From contig OZ017770.1 of the NCBI GenBank assembly GCA_963969345.1, forward strand, positions 3,481,246 through 3,545,245: a stretch of DNA of 64,000 nt, written 5' to 3'. This stretch comes from Turbatrix aceti. Taxonomy: Eukaryota; Nematoda; Chromadorea; Rhabditida; Panagrolaimidae. Below the pieces are notes generated by a model, which saw only the letters and a list, made by a program, of their open reading frames with translations, searched no databases and had not been told where the DNA came from. Made by a program: the position numbers and the translations under genes. The number at the start of each line of letters is the position of its first letter. Position 1 is the stretch's first letter. Below are positions 35,707 to 47,400 of this stretch, in pieces.

Positions 35707-37157
35707 CTAAAAAAGATGTTCCATGTTTAATAGGGAGTGAGAAAATATGACTGATAATACGCAACGATAAGGAACTAAGGGAGATTGTCCGCCTCCTTGA
35801 GAAACACAAATAAAATTTTTTGAAGTCTATTGGTAAATGCCCAGTCAGCCATATGACAGGGGGAGAAGAGGGTGGCACCTTTCCTTCTTGCTGACCATCA
35901 TGCACAACACTAAGCAAATGAAAAGACATGGAGAAGTGCAGTGAGAATGAGCAAATCAGACATTTTACGCACCCATCACAATAACTCAAACTGTTGATTT
36001 GTCATTAGTTAGCATTGATGCGCGTTAAGTGGAAAATGAAATGTATTATGAGATCAAATGGCGAAATCCACAGTTAAAGGCTTCCAGACAACGACATCTA
36101 TTCTTTAGGAGTCTCTATATTAAGTTTTTTTGTGTTCAAAGAAAATAAAATTTGGCAGAAGACACGCGAGAGTCAGGCTGTTAACTTCATTGTTAGAAGT
36201 TGGATTGCGCGTAACCGGTTTTAACCTTTACGCTTTAACGAAATTTTAAACATTACAAATTCTATTGTTTTTAGCGTTAAATTGTATTATATTGCGTTCT
36301 TTTTTGGGTACACAATTAGTATTAAAAATAAAAACGATCAAGGCCAAAACCAGACAACAGCATTACATATGTTGTGACCCTGGCACCAAAGTCTGCTGCT
36401 GTTGTTGCTGGTATCCGAGCATTTTTCATATAGGCTTTGCGATGGCTTCCAAGGTCAAAATTACTGCAAGTCCCTCGTAATTGTAAGGCAAGCCAATGAA
36501 AATGCGAAACAAGCTGGCAGTAACCCCGAAGGATATGAATCCATAAAAATGACTACATGTGATTTATGTAACACCAATTACGCGATCAATAAAAACTCGG
36601 AAATAACTGCACCTATCATTTTTTTCAATAATCAATAAACGAAATTACAAAAGCGTAAACGAAAAGTCATAGTTAGAGTCGCGAAAAAAAATTTGCAGCC
36701 GTACGTATTGTCAGAGGCTTGCGCAGCTGGCAGTTTGTTTTGTCAGCTAAGAACTTAAATGAGGAACACCCAACGCGCTGTCTCAAAAACGCTTCACATC
36801 CAAAATCACGAGCTTTTCATGAAAAAAAAATTATCCACCTGCTGAGCCCTAAAATAGTACAAAAAACATCTCATGCCATTGTCATGACTACTAGGAAGAA
36901 AAAAAAACTATCATCGTTACCAAACTAATTACACAGCAATCACAGGGTTGCGCGCGAGAAAGCCACAAACAAGCTGCTCGGTATCACATGACATCCTCGT
37001 TTCTTCACGATTATTTACTTATACCGACCATTGCTCAACAAATTCAGTTCAAATGAATTGTTATATAAAAACAACCTTGCCCGGTAGTATGTATCAATCA
37101 GCGATAAAAAAAAATACAGAGTTCTCAGGGGGGAGTTTTTATTATTCCACAGTGTAC
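35707..37157. other. Intergenic stretch upstream of the SMAD gene
   Basis: The 1.45-kb gap has no supported exon. An open frame near 36,265-36,480 contains a Cys run from a TGC/TGT microsatellite and is not supported. The SMAD promoter is expected here. Confidence 0.5.
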
Positions 37158-37609
37158 TCAGATGTAGTGATGCATTCTATGGAGTAGATGTGCTACAGAG
37201 TATCGCAATTCTGAGAGCTTCTCTGCATCCATCTCAACCCGGTGCTCGCCGATGCTCATTTGAACCTTTGGATGAAGACTTTTCTCGACCGCATCGTTAC
37301 ACGCGATGACTTTTATCGCCCATTCGGATGCGTTGTGCTGAAAAACCAGCTCGTGACAAACTTCTATCAGATACAAGTTCAAAAAACCAACGTTCTCTGG
37401 GGCATTTGTAGTATCAGCCCGTAGCTTCCTGTAAGCAGCAGTAATTTCGTCCAATCGTGGTATCAACGCTTCATCGGTTATCTGATTACCCGAGTTTATG
37501 TGATCGCGCACGACTGAAAAGTTTTTTTGTCATCGTTGTAAGTTCAAACATTACAAGAAATCAAACCTGCGAGAATACCCGGATCAATGTCATCCATGCT
37601 TGAGCGCAT
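37158..37609 (-). CDS. COMM-domain-containing protein (COMMD family)
   Basis: Exons 37567-37609 and 37158-37513 join in phase to 132 residues, starting MRSSMDDIDPGIL. The C-terminal half (about residues 65-132) fits the COMM domain: a tryptophan-containing strand (SEWAIKVIACND), a middle strand KVQMSIGEHRVEMD, and the helix EKLSELRYSVAHLLHRM, which matches the family's conserved KLxxLRxxVA. COMMD proteins form the Commander complex with CCDC22/CCDC93 and act in endosomal recycling. The protein is shorter than most COMMDs (about 190 residues); its N-terminal helical part is reduced. Confidence 0.7.
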
Positions 37610-38273
37610 AGACTTCCAATTTCCTTGCTTTCTTTTATTTATGGAAGCGTAGAAAAGACAGAGTGCCGCCTCCTTTGTTGGTCATCTTGATGAAAAGACA
37701 AGTCGGGCGGCAGCGTGCGTCATTCGCGCACGTTGCGCAGTATTCATCGCTGATTGCTCTATTTTTGGCTTTTCTTTTGATGTCTGTGTTTTTCTTCCAT
37801 TACATAATAGTGATTCTTCATTCATTACAAATTTGTAGCCGCTCGCTCTAAAACTTCACAAAACTAGGATTTTCGAGTAAAGTCAATCGGCTCAAAATAT
37901 TGGCGCGTAATACTGATTGTTTGTTTTGTTGTTTGAAACTGTGTGAAAAATTTTAAACAAAAACTAATAGGGTACTGCTTAACAAAGAGGATTACCGCAT
38001 CTTGTATGAAATTTTTCGCTCTACAAACGGTTGCCTCAATTTTTTGCTTCACCACATTAATTTTCGCAATTTACATACACACATTTGGGGTCTCAATTTT
38101 ACAAAATTTTATTATAATCATAAATAGAAGAAGCACAGACAATTCAGCAAAATGTACAATCAATGTGAAAAAATACAGTTAAACAAAAGTTGTTATAAAA
38201 ATAATAGAGTACCTTGGATCGATAACAAGTATTCAGTAAGGACAACCTGTGTGTCTGTGAGCTTTGGAGTGAT
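37610..38273. other. Intergenic spacer
   Basis: A 664-base AT-rich gap holds nothing I can support. Confidence 0.5.
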
Positions 38274-38738
38274 TCAAGCGGCTTCAAATCTTGTTACGGG
38301 AGGGGGCAGTTTGGTCACGATGCAATTGACAATAAGGACAAAACGATTGTCCGCCAAGAACGTCCCTGGTTCCACGAAACACACGACGCGGAAGTCGCGG
38401 AATTGCCCTTCGGAGCGCGTATCCTCAACGCCATGAGCATAGGCATTGTCAACTTGCAGAGGTTTTTCACCTCTAATTATTCTGTTTACATCTTCAGGGT
38501 GTTTATCGGTGTAACGGTAGATTTCGCCGGCGGGAAACGGCAACTGGGATTGGAAGCGTTCTCCATTCGGTCGGACAACTTCAAAAGTGAATCCAATGTT
38601 TGCTGGGTCAGGAAACTTTTGATCAATCAGAACAAAAACATCTTCAGGTCCAACATCTTCCGCTTTATCTTCCAAATCAAAAGACCAGAATAAATGCAAA
38701 TCGCAAGGATGAATGCAAGTGCAAACTGGAGATGCCAT
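38274..38738 (-). CDS. Unrecognised intronless 154-residue protein
   Basis: A single open frame starts MASPVCTCIHPCDLHLFW and ends PPPVTRFEAA. It has no signal peptide; four cysteines cluster in the first 12 residues. The body alternates hydrophobic strands with charged loops (EDVFVLIDQKFPDP, GFTFEVVRPNG, DFRVVCFVEPGTF), suggesting a beta-sandwich. Codon use is GC-balanced like the neighbouring exons, which favours real coding. No family was recognised. It may be the only coding exon of a gene with a spliced 5' UTR, or a retrogene. Confidence 0.5.
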   Translation of the reverse strand: MASPVCTCIHPCDLHLFWSFDLEDKAEDVGPEDVFVLIDQKFPDPANIGFTFEVVRPNGERFQSQLPFPAGEIYRYTDKHPEDVNRIIRGEKPLQVDNAYAHGVEDTRSEGQFRDFRVVCFVEPGTFLADNRFVLIVNCIVTKLPPPVTRFEAA

Positions 38739-39118
38739 GGTTACGTCGTGATGTTGCCAAGCAAGTACGTTGATTCGATCTATAAAAGACTGTGTTTTAA
38801 CAATAAAACTGTTGTTGAATAAAAGCTAAAACAAACATGCACGATCGACATAAATGAAAAATATTGGAAAAAACTATTGTGCAGCTTTGTCTTTGGCGAT
38901 TGTCGCGCGACCACTCCATAGATTGATGCCGCGCAGACTGACCAAGCCATTGCCTTCGTCTGGTCACCACAGTTGGGTACCGCCTTGGACACACACACAA
39001 CTGCACAGTGACAACTACAAGGTAACAGTAAATGTCTACCTGAATGACGCCCCTTTGTTCATTCCCGGTTTAGTTCAGATTTTCTACACAAACTTGACGG
39101 ATGCACAATGCTTATGAG

Positions 39119-39197
39119 CAAGGGTGTCAATCGGACCGGGCCGAGCCTGACCTCGAGCGGGCCGGGCCGACAAAAATTCGGTCCGTTGACACCCTTG
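39119..39197. mobile_element. 79-bp hAT-type MITE
   Basis: The ends are inverted repeats beginning CAAGGGTGTCAA, extended by CGGACCG on both sides with one extra base on the left. The core is GC-rich (GGGCCGGGCCG). Perfect 8-bp duplications CTTATGAG flank it at 39111-39118 and 39198-39205. CA(A/G)GGGTGTCAA ends and 8-bp duplications are typical of hAT elements. It encodes nothing. Confidence 0.9.
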
Positions 39198-39211
39198 CTT
39201 ATGAGGCACCA

Positions 39212-39282
39212 TGCGTTATCATGTTTAATAAAATATTATTGGCATATAAAACAAATTCTTGGGAAAACAAAGGTTTTTAAAA
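39212..39282. repeat. Dispersed repeat, copy A
   Basis: About 70 bases starting TGCGTTATCATGTT are roughly 90% identical to 44058-44128 in the same orientation. A second shared block, 39010-39048, matches 43666-43704 with changes that keep a reading frame (xYKxTVNxYLND). The hAT MITE inserted between the two blocks of copy A. Confidence 0.8.
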
Positions 39283-41240
39283 AAAGGTTTTAAAAACATT
39301 GGAAATGTTAGCTGAAGGTGACATCATTATTTTTCCTTAAGGAAATGCTATTTTTGATTTTACACACAAGAAGAGCAACTCAAACAATCGTATTACAACA
39401 TTTGATCATGCCAGAATTATAATTGCAATCAAAAACACGCATACATTTGTAAGCAGTTTTTAAGCATATGACACATCAATATTCTCGATGATCTGCGCAA
39501 CGCCAAAGACAGCAGTTGAAAGAAAATTGAAATTGAATCATTGGATGTTGTGAATGCGATGCTTCTTGTTTTTTTGGGTCCATGCATTTTTGTTTCTGCT
39601 CCCGGTGTTTGGCGGAAACTATCAAGAGAATGCCGACTTTTAAAATAACACGCTACTACAGTAGCTACTGGCATTCTTCCGCGCAGCGCGCAGGATTCCG
39701 CAAAACCCTCGCAGCGCTTTTCGACAAACTCTTTGGCACTGCAGTAAGCCGGGAACTTTTGACACCCTGCCTGTTTTTTCCCTAAAACTCCGGTTGCTGG
39801 AGCTCAAAATGGTTGGGCACTTCTTTTGTCTTTTTTTAACGATTAAAAATGAGTTAAAATAAATTGACACTCGATTACAAATAATTTCTTGATTGAGAGA
39901 GCGATTTGTCTCATTCTAGCCTTAGGAAGAGTCCCGAAGCGAAAATATATTTTTTGTCACTTTTTTTGTCGCTCCGTTTTTCAAATAGTGATTGCTGTGA
40001 TGTGTTCGAAAAAGGTTGTGAACGATCGTTTTAGCACATAAATCCATGTCTCCAACATTGATTAGCTTTAGGGATTCCTCGTTGTCAATCCGGTCGAGGT
40101 TGGGAGGCCAAGAACAGCGGATACAAACCGTTTTCGTACTTTTTGTTGTTGTTGACTGTTTATCCTGCACCCCTCTTCGTATTTTTGTGTTTGGGTGTTC
40201 AAGTCAATTGATTTGTATGCGTGAAGGTGATTGCTGCTTTATGCCGTGCATTTCTCTTTCTTTTTTTTTCTATTTTGTGGTCGGGGAGCATTCAATGAAC
40301 TCACATGCCTGAACTCATTTTTTCGCGAGGCCAGTGAGATCAGAGCATGCGCTCACACTGTTACCCATACCGAAGACTGTTTTACGGGATAAGTTGTCTT
40401 GTGGGGGTATATATGGAGCAGAGAGAACGAATTGTCGTTTTTTTTGTCTGCAAACGAATACGAACCAAAATCGAATAGTTTGGTTTTATCAATTTGGCCC
40501 CACCGTGTACACCCGTGCAATAAATACGTTTTGTTTTGTTTTCTTTTTTTCGTTTAGGCAAGTTCACAAACGAACATGTACAAAATAATAAAATTTATTT
40601 GCGAACGTTTGCTCTTCTCGCTCATTTCCCACACTATCCGCAAGCGCACAAAAGTCTCACCACGAACATTTTTTTCTCTGCACCATATCTTTGCAATTTT
40701 TGTGGAGGGTATGTAGTTTGGTTCGTACTCGACCAGTACTACTGGTCTCTTTTTTGCACGCCTCTTTCTTGTTTCAAATGCTTTGCTTTCAAAATTCGTT
40801 GAACCTCATGCGATTCATGAATCATTTGTTATTGTTGTTTAGCGGTAATATCAACTGATGTTGCGTATTTCTGATCTGATAAACGAACTATCATTCGCAT
40901 GTGTTCGCTTTGTTATACTGAGCTGTGATTTTGAGAACTTGAGAACTGTCTCTGTGACTACTTTCTTGATTTTCCCCTACGCAGTTTTGTTCTTGCACCA
41001 GTGCCAAATCGTTGAGAAGGTGCCGTCGATCAGCGTGCCTGTTTTGAGCAAGATTCGATTAATAAATTTATCCTACGCGCTTTTCCGTCTCCCTTTTTTT
41101 CAATTTTGTGGTTTTTGTTGGAACGTGCAATTTGATGAACGAATACGTGTGCGAAAATTTTGATGTATAGATGTAATATTTTGTTTCCGTACTTTGAATT
41201 TGCGTAAACCTTCACGCTTTTTTGCTTTCAGGTAATTAAC

Positions 41241-43046
41241 ATGTCTAATTACGCGCTCCCACCGCCACCGAGAGCAGCGGCTTTGGCCGCGAATGCCCGT
41301 CTCACCAAGATCAGTTTACCGTCTCCGTGTCAACGGGCGTCGAATACGTTCCAAACTCAGAAATCTCCGAACTTCCGACTCCCGAAGCGTACCGGTGCCG
41401 AAGTCGCCAATATCGAGGCAAACTTTCGCAGCTTCATCGAACGTATCGTCGCCGTTGAAGACTGCTGCGAAATGCTTCGGCTGACTGAACAAATGATTTC
41501 GGCTTCGGGCACCAACAATTGGAAGAAGGGATTCGTCAAGTACGGCGGTTTCGACGCCATTTCTTCTTGGATTACAAACGAGACAAAACAGCTTACTACA
41601 AAATCCCTCCAAGTGTTTATAAAGTTGCTCGACTTTGTTAATATTTTACCCGTTAACGACAAAAGTGAGATTCATTCTCTTCTTCGCATTCTGGATTTGT
41701 TCATGAGCCCACGTTTTGTGAAAGTGATTCCTGAGGATACTGCCACCGATAATATCGCAAGAATTCATTATCTCGCTGAACGTATAAAGTTCAAATTCCT
41801 CGTTCTGGCTACAAGTACCGTGGAAGCGTACGACTTGATTGCCGCTGAAGTAAGTGGTTTAAAACATTTTCTTTCGTATTCCATCCTATTTTTACAGGAC
41901 GCTCAACAACTACAGGAATCTGTTTCGAAATACGAACTGTCGAAATCACTGGCTTCGGCGCAATTGCATTCTCAAACACCCACCCCAGATGAGAATCATC
42001 CGGCCGCTCCTTCCCTCGAGGCCACTGACGACGCTCCGACGACATTCGATTCCCTCGTACAAAAGCATCTTCCCGTTCAGCAAATCATCGAAATCAAGTC
42101 CTCAAATTCAACTCCGAATTGTGGTCTTTGTAACAAGGAAAACCTTACGCCTGGACGTCAAACTGCGTCTCGCCTCTCTCGCTCGGGATCATCTTTCTCC
42201 GAAGACCGTCATTTTCGAGGCGAGTTCCGCGAGCAGAATAGTTTCCCCTACCGGCGGCATGATCATCGACGATCTCCATCAACACCAATGAGCGCGTATG
42301 CTGAGAAAGTTCAGCACAAGAATCCCTGCCATGATCACAACAAGTGGTTAAATGACCGGCGTCATGCAAGTCCCGGTGGGTTTTGGATAAACAATTGTGC
42401 TCTTTTCACCAACTTTTTTTTCAGGCAACGACCGTGATCGTGATCGACGGCGTCGTCGTGATCGCCAGCGTCGACATCATCGTTTGACAAAGACCAGATT
42501 TTCTGATTCGAATACAACCCCACTGCCGGTTTATACCGATGTACAGCACTCGATGATAATCGGCGGCTATTCTGTGCCTGACTATATGTCTATGCAAGGT
42601 GGCTACCCGACGCCTGCATTCATGCAGTATGGTTATCCGACGCCTGTGTTCACGCAGTCATACATTCCGCAACCGATGCTTTCTTCTCCCTTCTACCAGG
42701 TGCCGCCACCACCGCCTCCTCCCAACGAAGTGCCTCTGCCTGTCCAGCCGATTCCCCCCGCGATTGACAACGATAAGAAGCGTCGCTTCAAGGAGGCAGT
42801 CGTGCCCCTTGTTTTTGAGTACATGCTCAGTGTTGCCGATTGCACCAAGCATAACTCGGGGGAACTTCATCAGCTGGCTCGATTGGTAACTAACTTTTAT
42901 TATTGGCATATCAAAATTTTTCTTTGTAGGTCACTCGTACCGTGATCCAGAAAGAGCGCACCCTCGGGAACAGTGAACTACTGGTCACCAAAGATGTCAT
43001 TGCTCGGGCAAAGAAGGAAGCAGACAAGTGCTTGTCAAAATTTTAA
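41241..43046 (+). CDS. Set2-like protein with TFIIS-N-like and SRI-like regions, no SET domain
   Basis: Exons 41241-41849, 41898-42375, 42425-42885 and 42930-43046 join in phase to 554 residues. Residues about 50-200 form a helical region with FVKYGGFDAISSWI and SLQVFIKLLDFVNILPVNDK, like the TFIIS N-terminal-type fold found in SETD2 and PNUTS. A disordered middle has RS/RD repeats (NDRDRDRRRRRDRQRR) and a proline run VPPPPPPPNEVP. The C-terminal 85 residues (KKRRFKEAVVPLVFEYM, ELHQLARLVTRTVIQKE, IARAKKEADKCLSKF) match the pattern of the Set2 Rpb1-interacting (SRI) domain that binds phosphorylated RNA polymerase II tails. No SET domain is encoded here or in the 2 kb upstream. PNUTS or an SR-type factor are alternatives. 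A role in transcription elongation is inferred. Confidence 0.75.
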
Positions 43047-44418
43047 CGATGTCGGGTTTTGAGTAATTTTTTGTTATCATTTACGTTTTGTAGTAAATTA
43101 TTGTTGTCCGACCGTGATTGGTTGGGGACAGACGGCAATGTGGGGGGTCATGTGTTGAAGGACTTTTAAGTACAAAGAGGGCGATAGTACAAAGAGTTCT
43201 GCCGTATACGCCATCAGATCATTTTGTTCATAAAGATCAAAGCTTTATTTTTTATGTTGTTACCATTTTTTCCGTCTTTTTTTATTCTGAAGTTAGATGA
43301 TCGCTTTTGACATGCACAATTGAAACGCATAATTTTACAGAAAAACACAAACCTTGACAACAGAACCTCGCTACGCTGAATGTTACGCTTCATTTATATG
43401 CTTGATTCGGGTGCATTCTGATGTTTGTGACGTACGTGGAGTTTGGCATTCCAATGTTAAGATTTACGCCAGGAATTCAGCACTGTTGAATCAGTTAAAC
43501 AGATTCGTACTTACGTGATGAATCGACGACAACAATTTCTAGCAATTACTAATAGTTTCCGTGCTGAACATTGCGTGATCCACGGGTTTTCGGCACGTCG
43601 TACGACTGCCGGGAGATTTCAGCTGTCGTTTCCATATGAAAACGAACAGCGGGATTCGAGTATATGTCGACTACAAGATAACGGTAAATCCGTACCTGAA
43701 TGACCACTGGCCGATTCGACACTATCAGACGTGTCAAGACTCGAATTCTTCGTTGATGTATACCGAAAAGCCCAGGGAATTTGGCATAACACAACCAATC
43801 TACTGCGACTGTCGTTCGTCAACAGATCAGTGTCAACACTGGAAACCATTGCAAACAGACGACGGCACGATGTCTTTTTGCACCCTCTTTCTAATCTGTA
43901 TTCTTTCTGTTAAAATCTGTAGAGCATCCAACAAAAAAAACAGTCAACCTTTTAAGTGTTTTAACAAAAAACGTTTTGATTTTATTGTTTTGTTCCATTC
44001 TTTTCACTTGCGATTTTTTTCTGACACGGCCGACAAATTATTATTTATTATCACAATTGCGTTATCATGTTCAACAAAATATTATTGGCATATGAAACAA
44101 ATTCTTGGGTAAACAAAAGTTTTTAAAAATATTATTCATGTGGCATTGCTGGAAATCAGATAAGCCAAAAATATTACTATTTGAATTAGTTCCCGCACTA
44201 TTGTTGTAAGACCGTAGTCGAGTGCAAAACCGAATAAGATGAAAAAATAACCGGGCAACAGACAGAAGGATATATTGGAAGGACAGGATATTAAGCGATT
44301 GTTCATAGCCATAGTCTTTATAATTAAATTAAAAACCTCTAACGATAAGTTAACAAACCAACATGAATATAAACCGAAGTATAAGAAAACACTACCCGGA
44401 CAAGATAAAAGCGAATGT
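43047..44418. other. Intergenic stretch with repeat copy B
   Basis: The gap lies between the Set2-like gene and tir-1. It contains the blocks shared with 39.0-39.3 kb and otherwise no supported coding sequence. Two open frames at 43515-43703 and 43636-44112 overlap the repeat and are not supported as genes. Confidence 0.5.
44058..44128. repeat. Dispersed repeat, copy B
   Basis: This is the partner of 39212-39282, about 90% identical over 70 bases. Here the two shared blocks are 350 bases apart and there is no MITE between them. Confidence 0.8.
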
Positions 44419-47400
44419 CTAGCGCTCACTGCAAACAGTACTAACGGACGAAGAAATGAGTTTTTTGCGCTGCTTTTCCATGGACGCGGAACGCAGGGCA
44501 AGCATGTTTGGACCATATGATCCGTTGATGTCCAGGTGATTGACAGCACGGGAACGAGCGAGACCGGCGACGGATGTTGATGACGCCGAGTGCGGAGCTT
44601 TCATCGGCTTCATATTGTTCTTTCGGGAAATGGTCGTCGACGTAGTCGTCGGCGCCGGGCTAGCACGGATCGATACCTGCGAGCCAAGACTTGGCATGCG
44701 GTTAAGCTCGCCCTTGATGAAACGCTCGACTTTGTCAATGCAGGCTTCCTGGTAATCGTGAACCCATCTGACACCGTTGAAGCGAGTGATTTGACGAATG
44801 TCATCGGGCAACTCATGCTCCTTTTGAGGGAATTCAAAGTGTTGATCGAAGATCGGAATGACATTTTTGTGGTGTTCAAATGCGCACCGGAGCTATAAAA
44901 TAAATGAAATTAGGCTGCCGGTAAAAAGTGATTCTTACTTCTTTGTGAATCCAGTCGTCACAGTTGTTGTCGTTGAGAAGACGATCCAAAGAATGGGGTG
45001 TCAGCACCAGAATGAAGTGCTTTGCAGCCTGGATGTTTTTAAGCAGATGGGAGTCAAACTTGCCAGCATAGAGCTTGTCGACATCGATGAAGACCTGTAA
45101 CCCGAACATTTTAATTTTGAATCAGATTGAGATGCTTACCTTGTAGCCGCGAAGCTGCAGAAGCACCTTGATGAGGCTGGCCAGTTGGTTGCCTGTGCTA
45201 CGGCGGTAGCTGATGAAGACATCAATTTGCTTGCTCAAAATGGCCACTTCAATGTCATCGATGTGCTTGCTGTCTTGAAGCGCCTGGCGAAGCTTCAGCC
45301 GATGGATGGGATTGGCAATGTTGCAGACAGTCTTCATCATGTCGTTGGTGAGATGGGGTAGCAGGTTACGGTTGATTCCCATGCCCAACATTTGATACGT
45401 GTATACAGATAGATCGGGACTGAGTGACATCAGGAACTGATCCAGCTGGCTTTCGTCAACTGAGCTGTAGTCAGCAGCAATCTGAAATCATTTGCATGAG
45501 ACAATTCCATGAAAACTGCAAGCTTACCTTCAGGCTTTCTAGTTCGCGCATGAACCGTTTTCGCAAAAGACCTGACTTGATTTGGAGATCTCGTTCAAGT
45601 TCTTGCTCCGTCAGCAGCAGCAGCAAATCGCCATCGACCATGTTGTCGGCAAATTTTTCCTTGAAGTCACCAAAACCAATCTTTTCGACCCAGTATTGAA
45701 CGTCTCCTTGAGTCCAGTTGGGAACTTGCTGTGAAAGCTTGTAAGGCACCGATTCGCCAATAATAGTAAGCGCGTCACTCGCGAACTTCGCTGCTACTTC
45801 GTCGGGACTGGATGCAACTTCTTTTAGCGCAGGTGTGGCGCCGATTTCCTGAAAAAAAGAAAGATATAGATTTGATAAATTCACGCGGAGAGTGGGTGGA
45901 GCTGACTCACCTGTAAGATATCCAGCTTTTGCTGATCTTTTTTGATAGTGGCTTCAACACACAGATGGAACGCCGCCATGCACTTGGCCTCGCGACACTT
46001 TGATTTGAGCAAAGGCAAAAGTCTGAAACGGGGTTGGAAGATACATGAAGCTTTGCCTGTCCCAAGACCCACCTCTCGAGCCACTCTTTGGGCCGACCCT
46101 GGGAATGCTTGTAGTCTAAATTTGCAAAAACGATCGGCTGGTGCGACGTTAAGAAAGGCTCCACCAAAGCTAGCGTGCCTGACTTCTGAACAGCCGCCTC
46201 CATTTCTTTACAGCTTCCCAGAACACAAATTGCAAGGCACGCATAATAACGAGTAGCTTCGTCCCGTTGAGACGCAAGCAAAAACAACCAGTCGGGCAGC
46301 TAAAAATAGCAACGTTTTGATAGGAAAAGAATAATCACGCTAACTTTTTTCTGAATGATTTTTTTCTTTGCCTCAGGACAACTGTAAAGAGATAGGTTGG
46401 CAAGAGCGAGAGCAGCTTGACGCAAAGTGATGGGCTCTTCCGTAGCTCGCTTGCAGGTCAGCAAGATGTGATCAAGCACACCGAACTCAATTAACCTGAA
46501 ACACGTTGCTTTTTTGGATCTGTGCAATACAATTTTTACTTGTATGTCGTCGACGTTGAGTGTTTAAACAGATTTTCCATGATCGACAGCGACGTACGCT
46601 GCTGGTCCTGATTTTTATTCAGTTTTTCGGCAGTTGTAACGACTTTTTTAAGATTTCCCTTTGTGACAATGTACTCCCGATTGCGGAGCGACATTGACTG
46701 CTCGAGCACTTGACCGCATCGAAGTCGTACTAAAAGCAAATAGGATACTGTAGCTATACGTTTTAAAAGTCAAACGGCTGTACCTGCTTCCGATTGAGTT
46801 TTGATGAACGTGTTAATTAGGACATCGAGATAGTTCTGATCCCGCATGTAGTCGCAGAGCGTGTAGGCTAGATCGTGGCTGATCTTGGGGTACAACCATG
46901 CTTTTGTCATGAGTTTCGTCAAGATCGTACACCCCTGCAAGGTAATTAGTCATTTGTGCTTTGCCTATCGTTGAACGCCCCCTTCTAAACTCACTTCAAT
47001 CATTTTTTCGTCTTCTTCTACCATGATAAGGTCAAAAGCTTTGTCGATAAATTGTTGATATTTTTGAAGCTTTGTTTTGAGAGTATGCATTATAACAATT
47101 TGCTCCGTGTGGGAATGCTTTGTTATCGGACCCGTTGACACGGAATCCTGCGTCTAAAATTTTGAGATATTGTTGCATAGATGAAGCAATGTTGTTTCAA
47201 ACTAACGGAAAAAAACCGACTCGGCGACGCAGTGCGATCTCCCATAGGTGAAAGGTCGTCAATAGCGACGTCAATGTCGGACGCTGGATGGTCGTTTGTA
47301 GTGCCATTGGTAACCCCGGGAATGTCTAAAATTTAGAATTTCGTTTTTTTTCTACCGTAGTCAAAAACAATACCCTCGCTTTTGAAGCGACGATACTCGG

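Larger units (their letters stand above)
38739..41240. other. Intergenic stretch with repeats
   Basis: The gap holds the 79-bp hAT element at 39,119 and a sequence shared with 43.6-44.1 kb (separate entries). The rest, 39,290-41,230, is AT-rich with no supported exon. An acceptor at 41230-41231, 9 bases before the ATG of the next gene, suggests that gene's 5' UTR intron or a trans-splice site. Confidence 0.55.

Noticed and set aside
36265..36480. Cys-rich 71-codon ORF
   Set aside because: The cysteines come from a TGC/TGT simple repeat; there is no splice or family support.
43636..44112. 158-codon ORF with YKITVNPYLND
   Set aside because: Only the first 13 residues resemble the 39.0-kb copy; the rest is AT-rich and overlaps a non-coding repeat block. 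Kept as a repeat finding instead of a gene.
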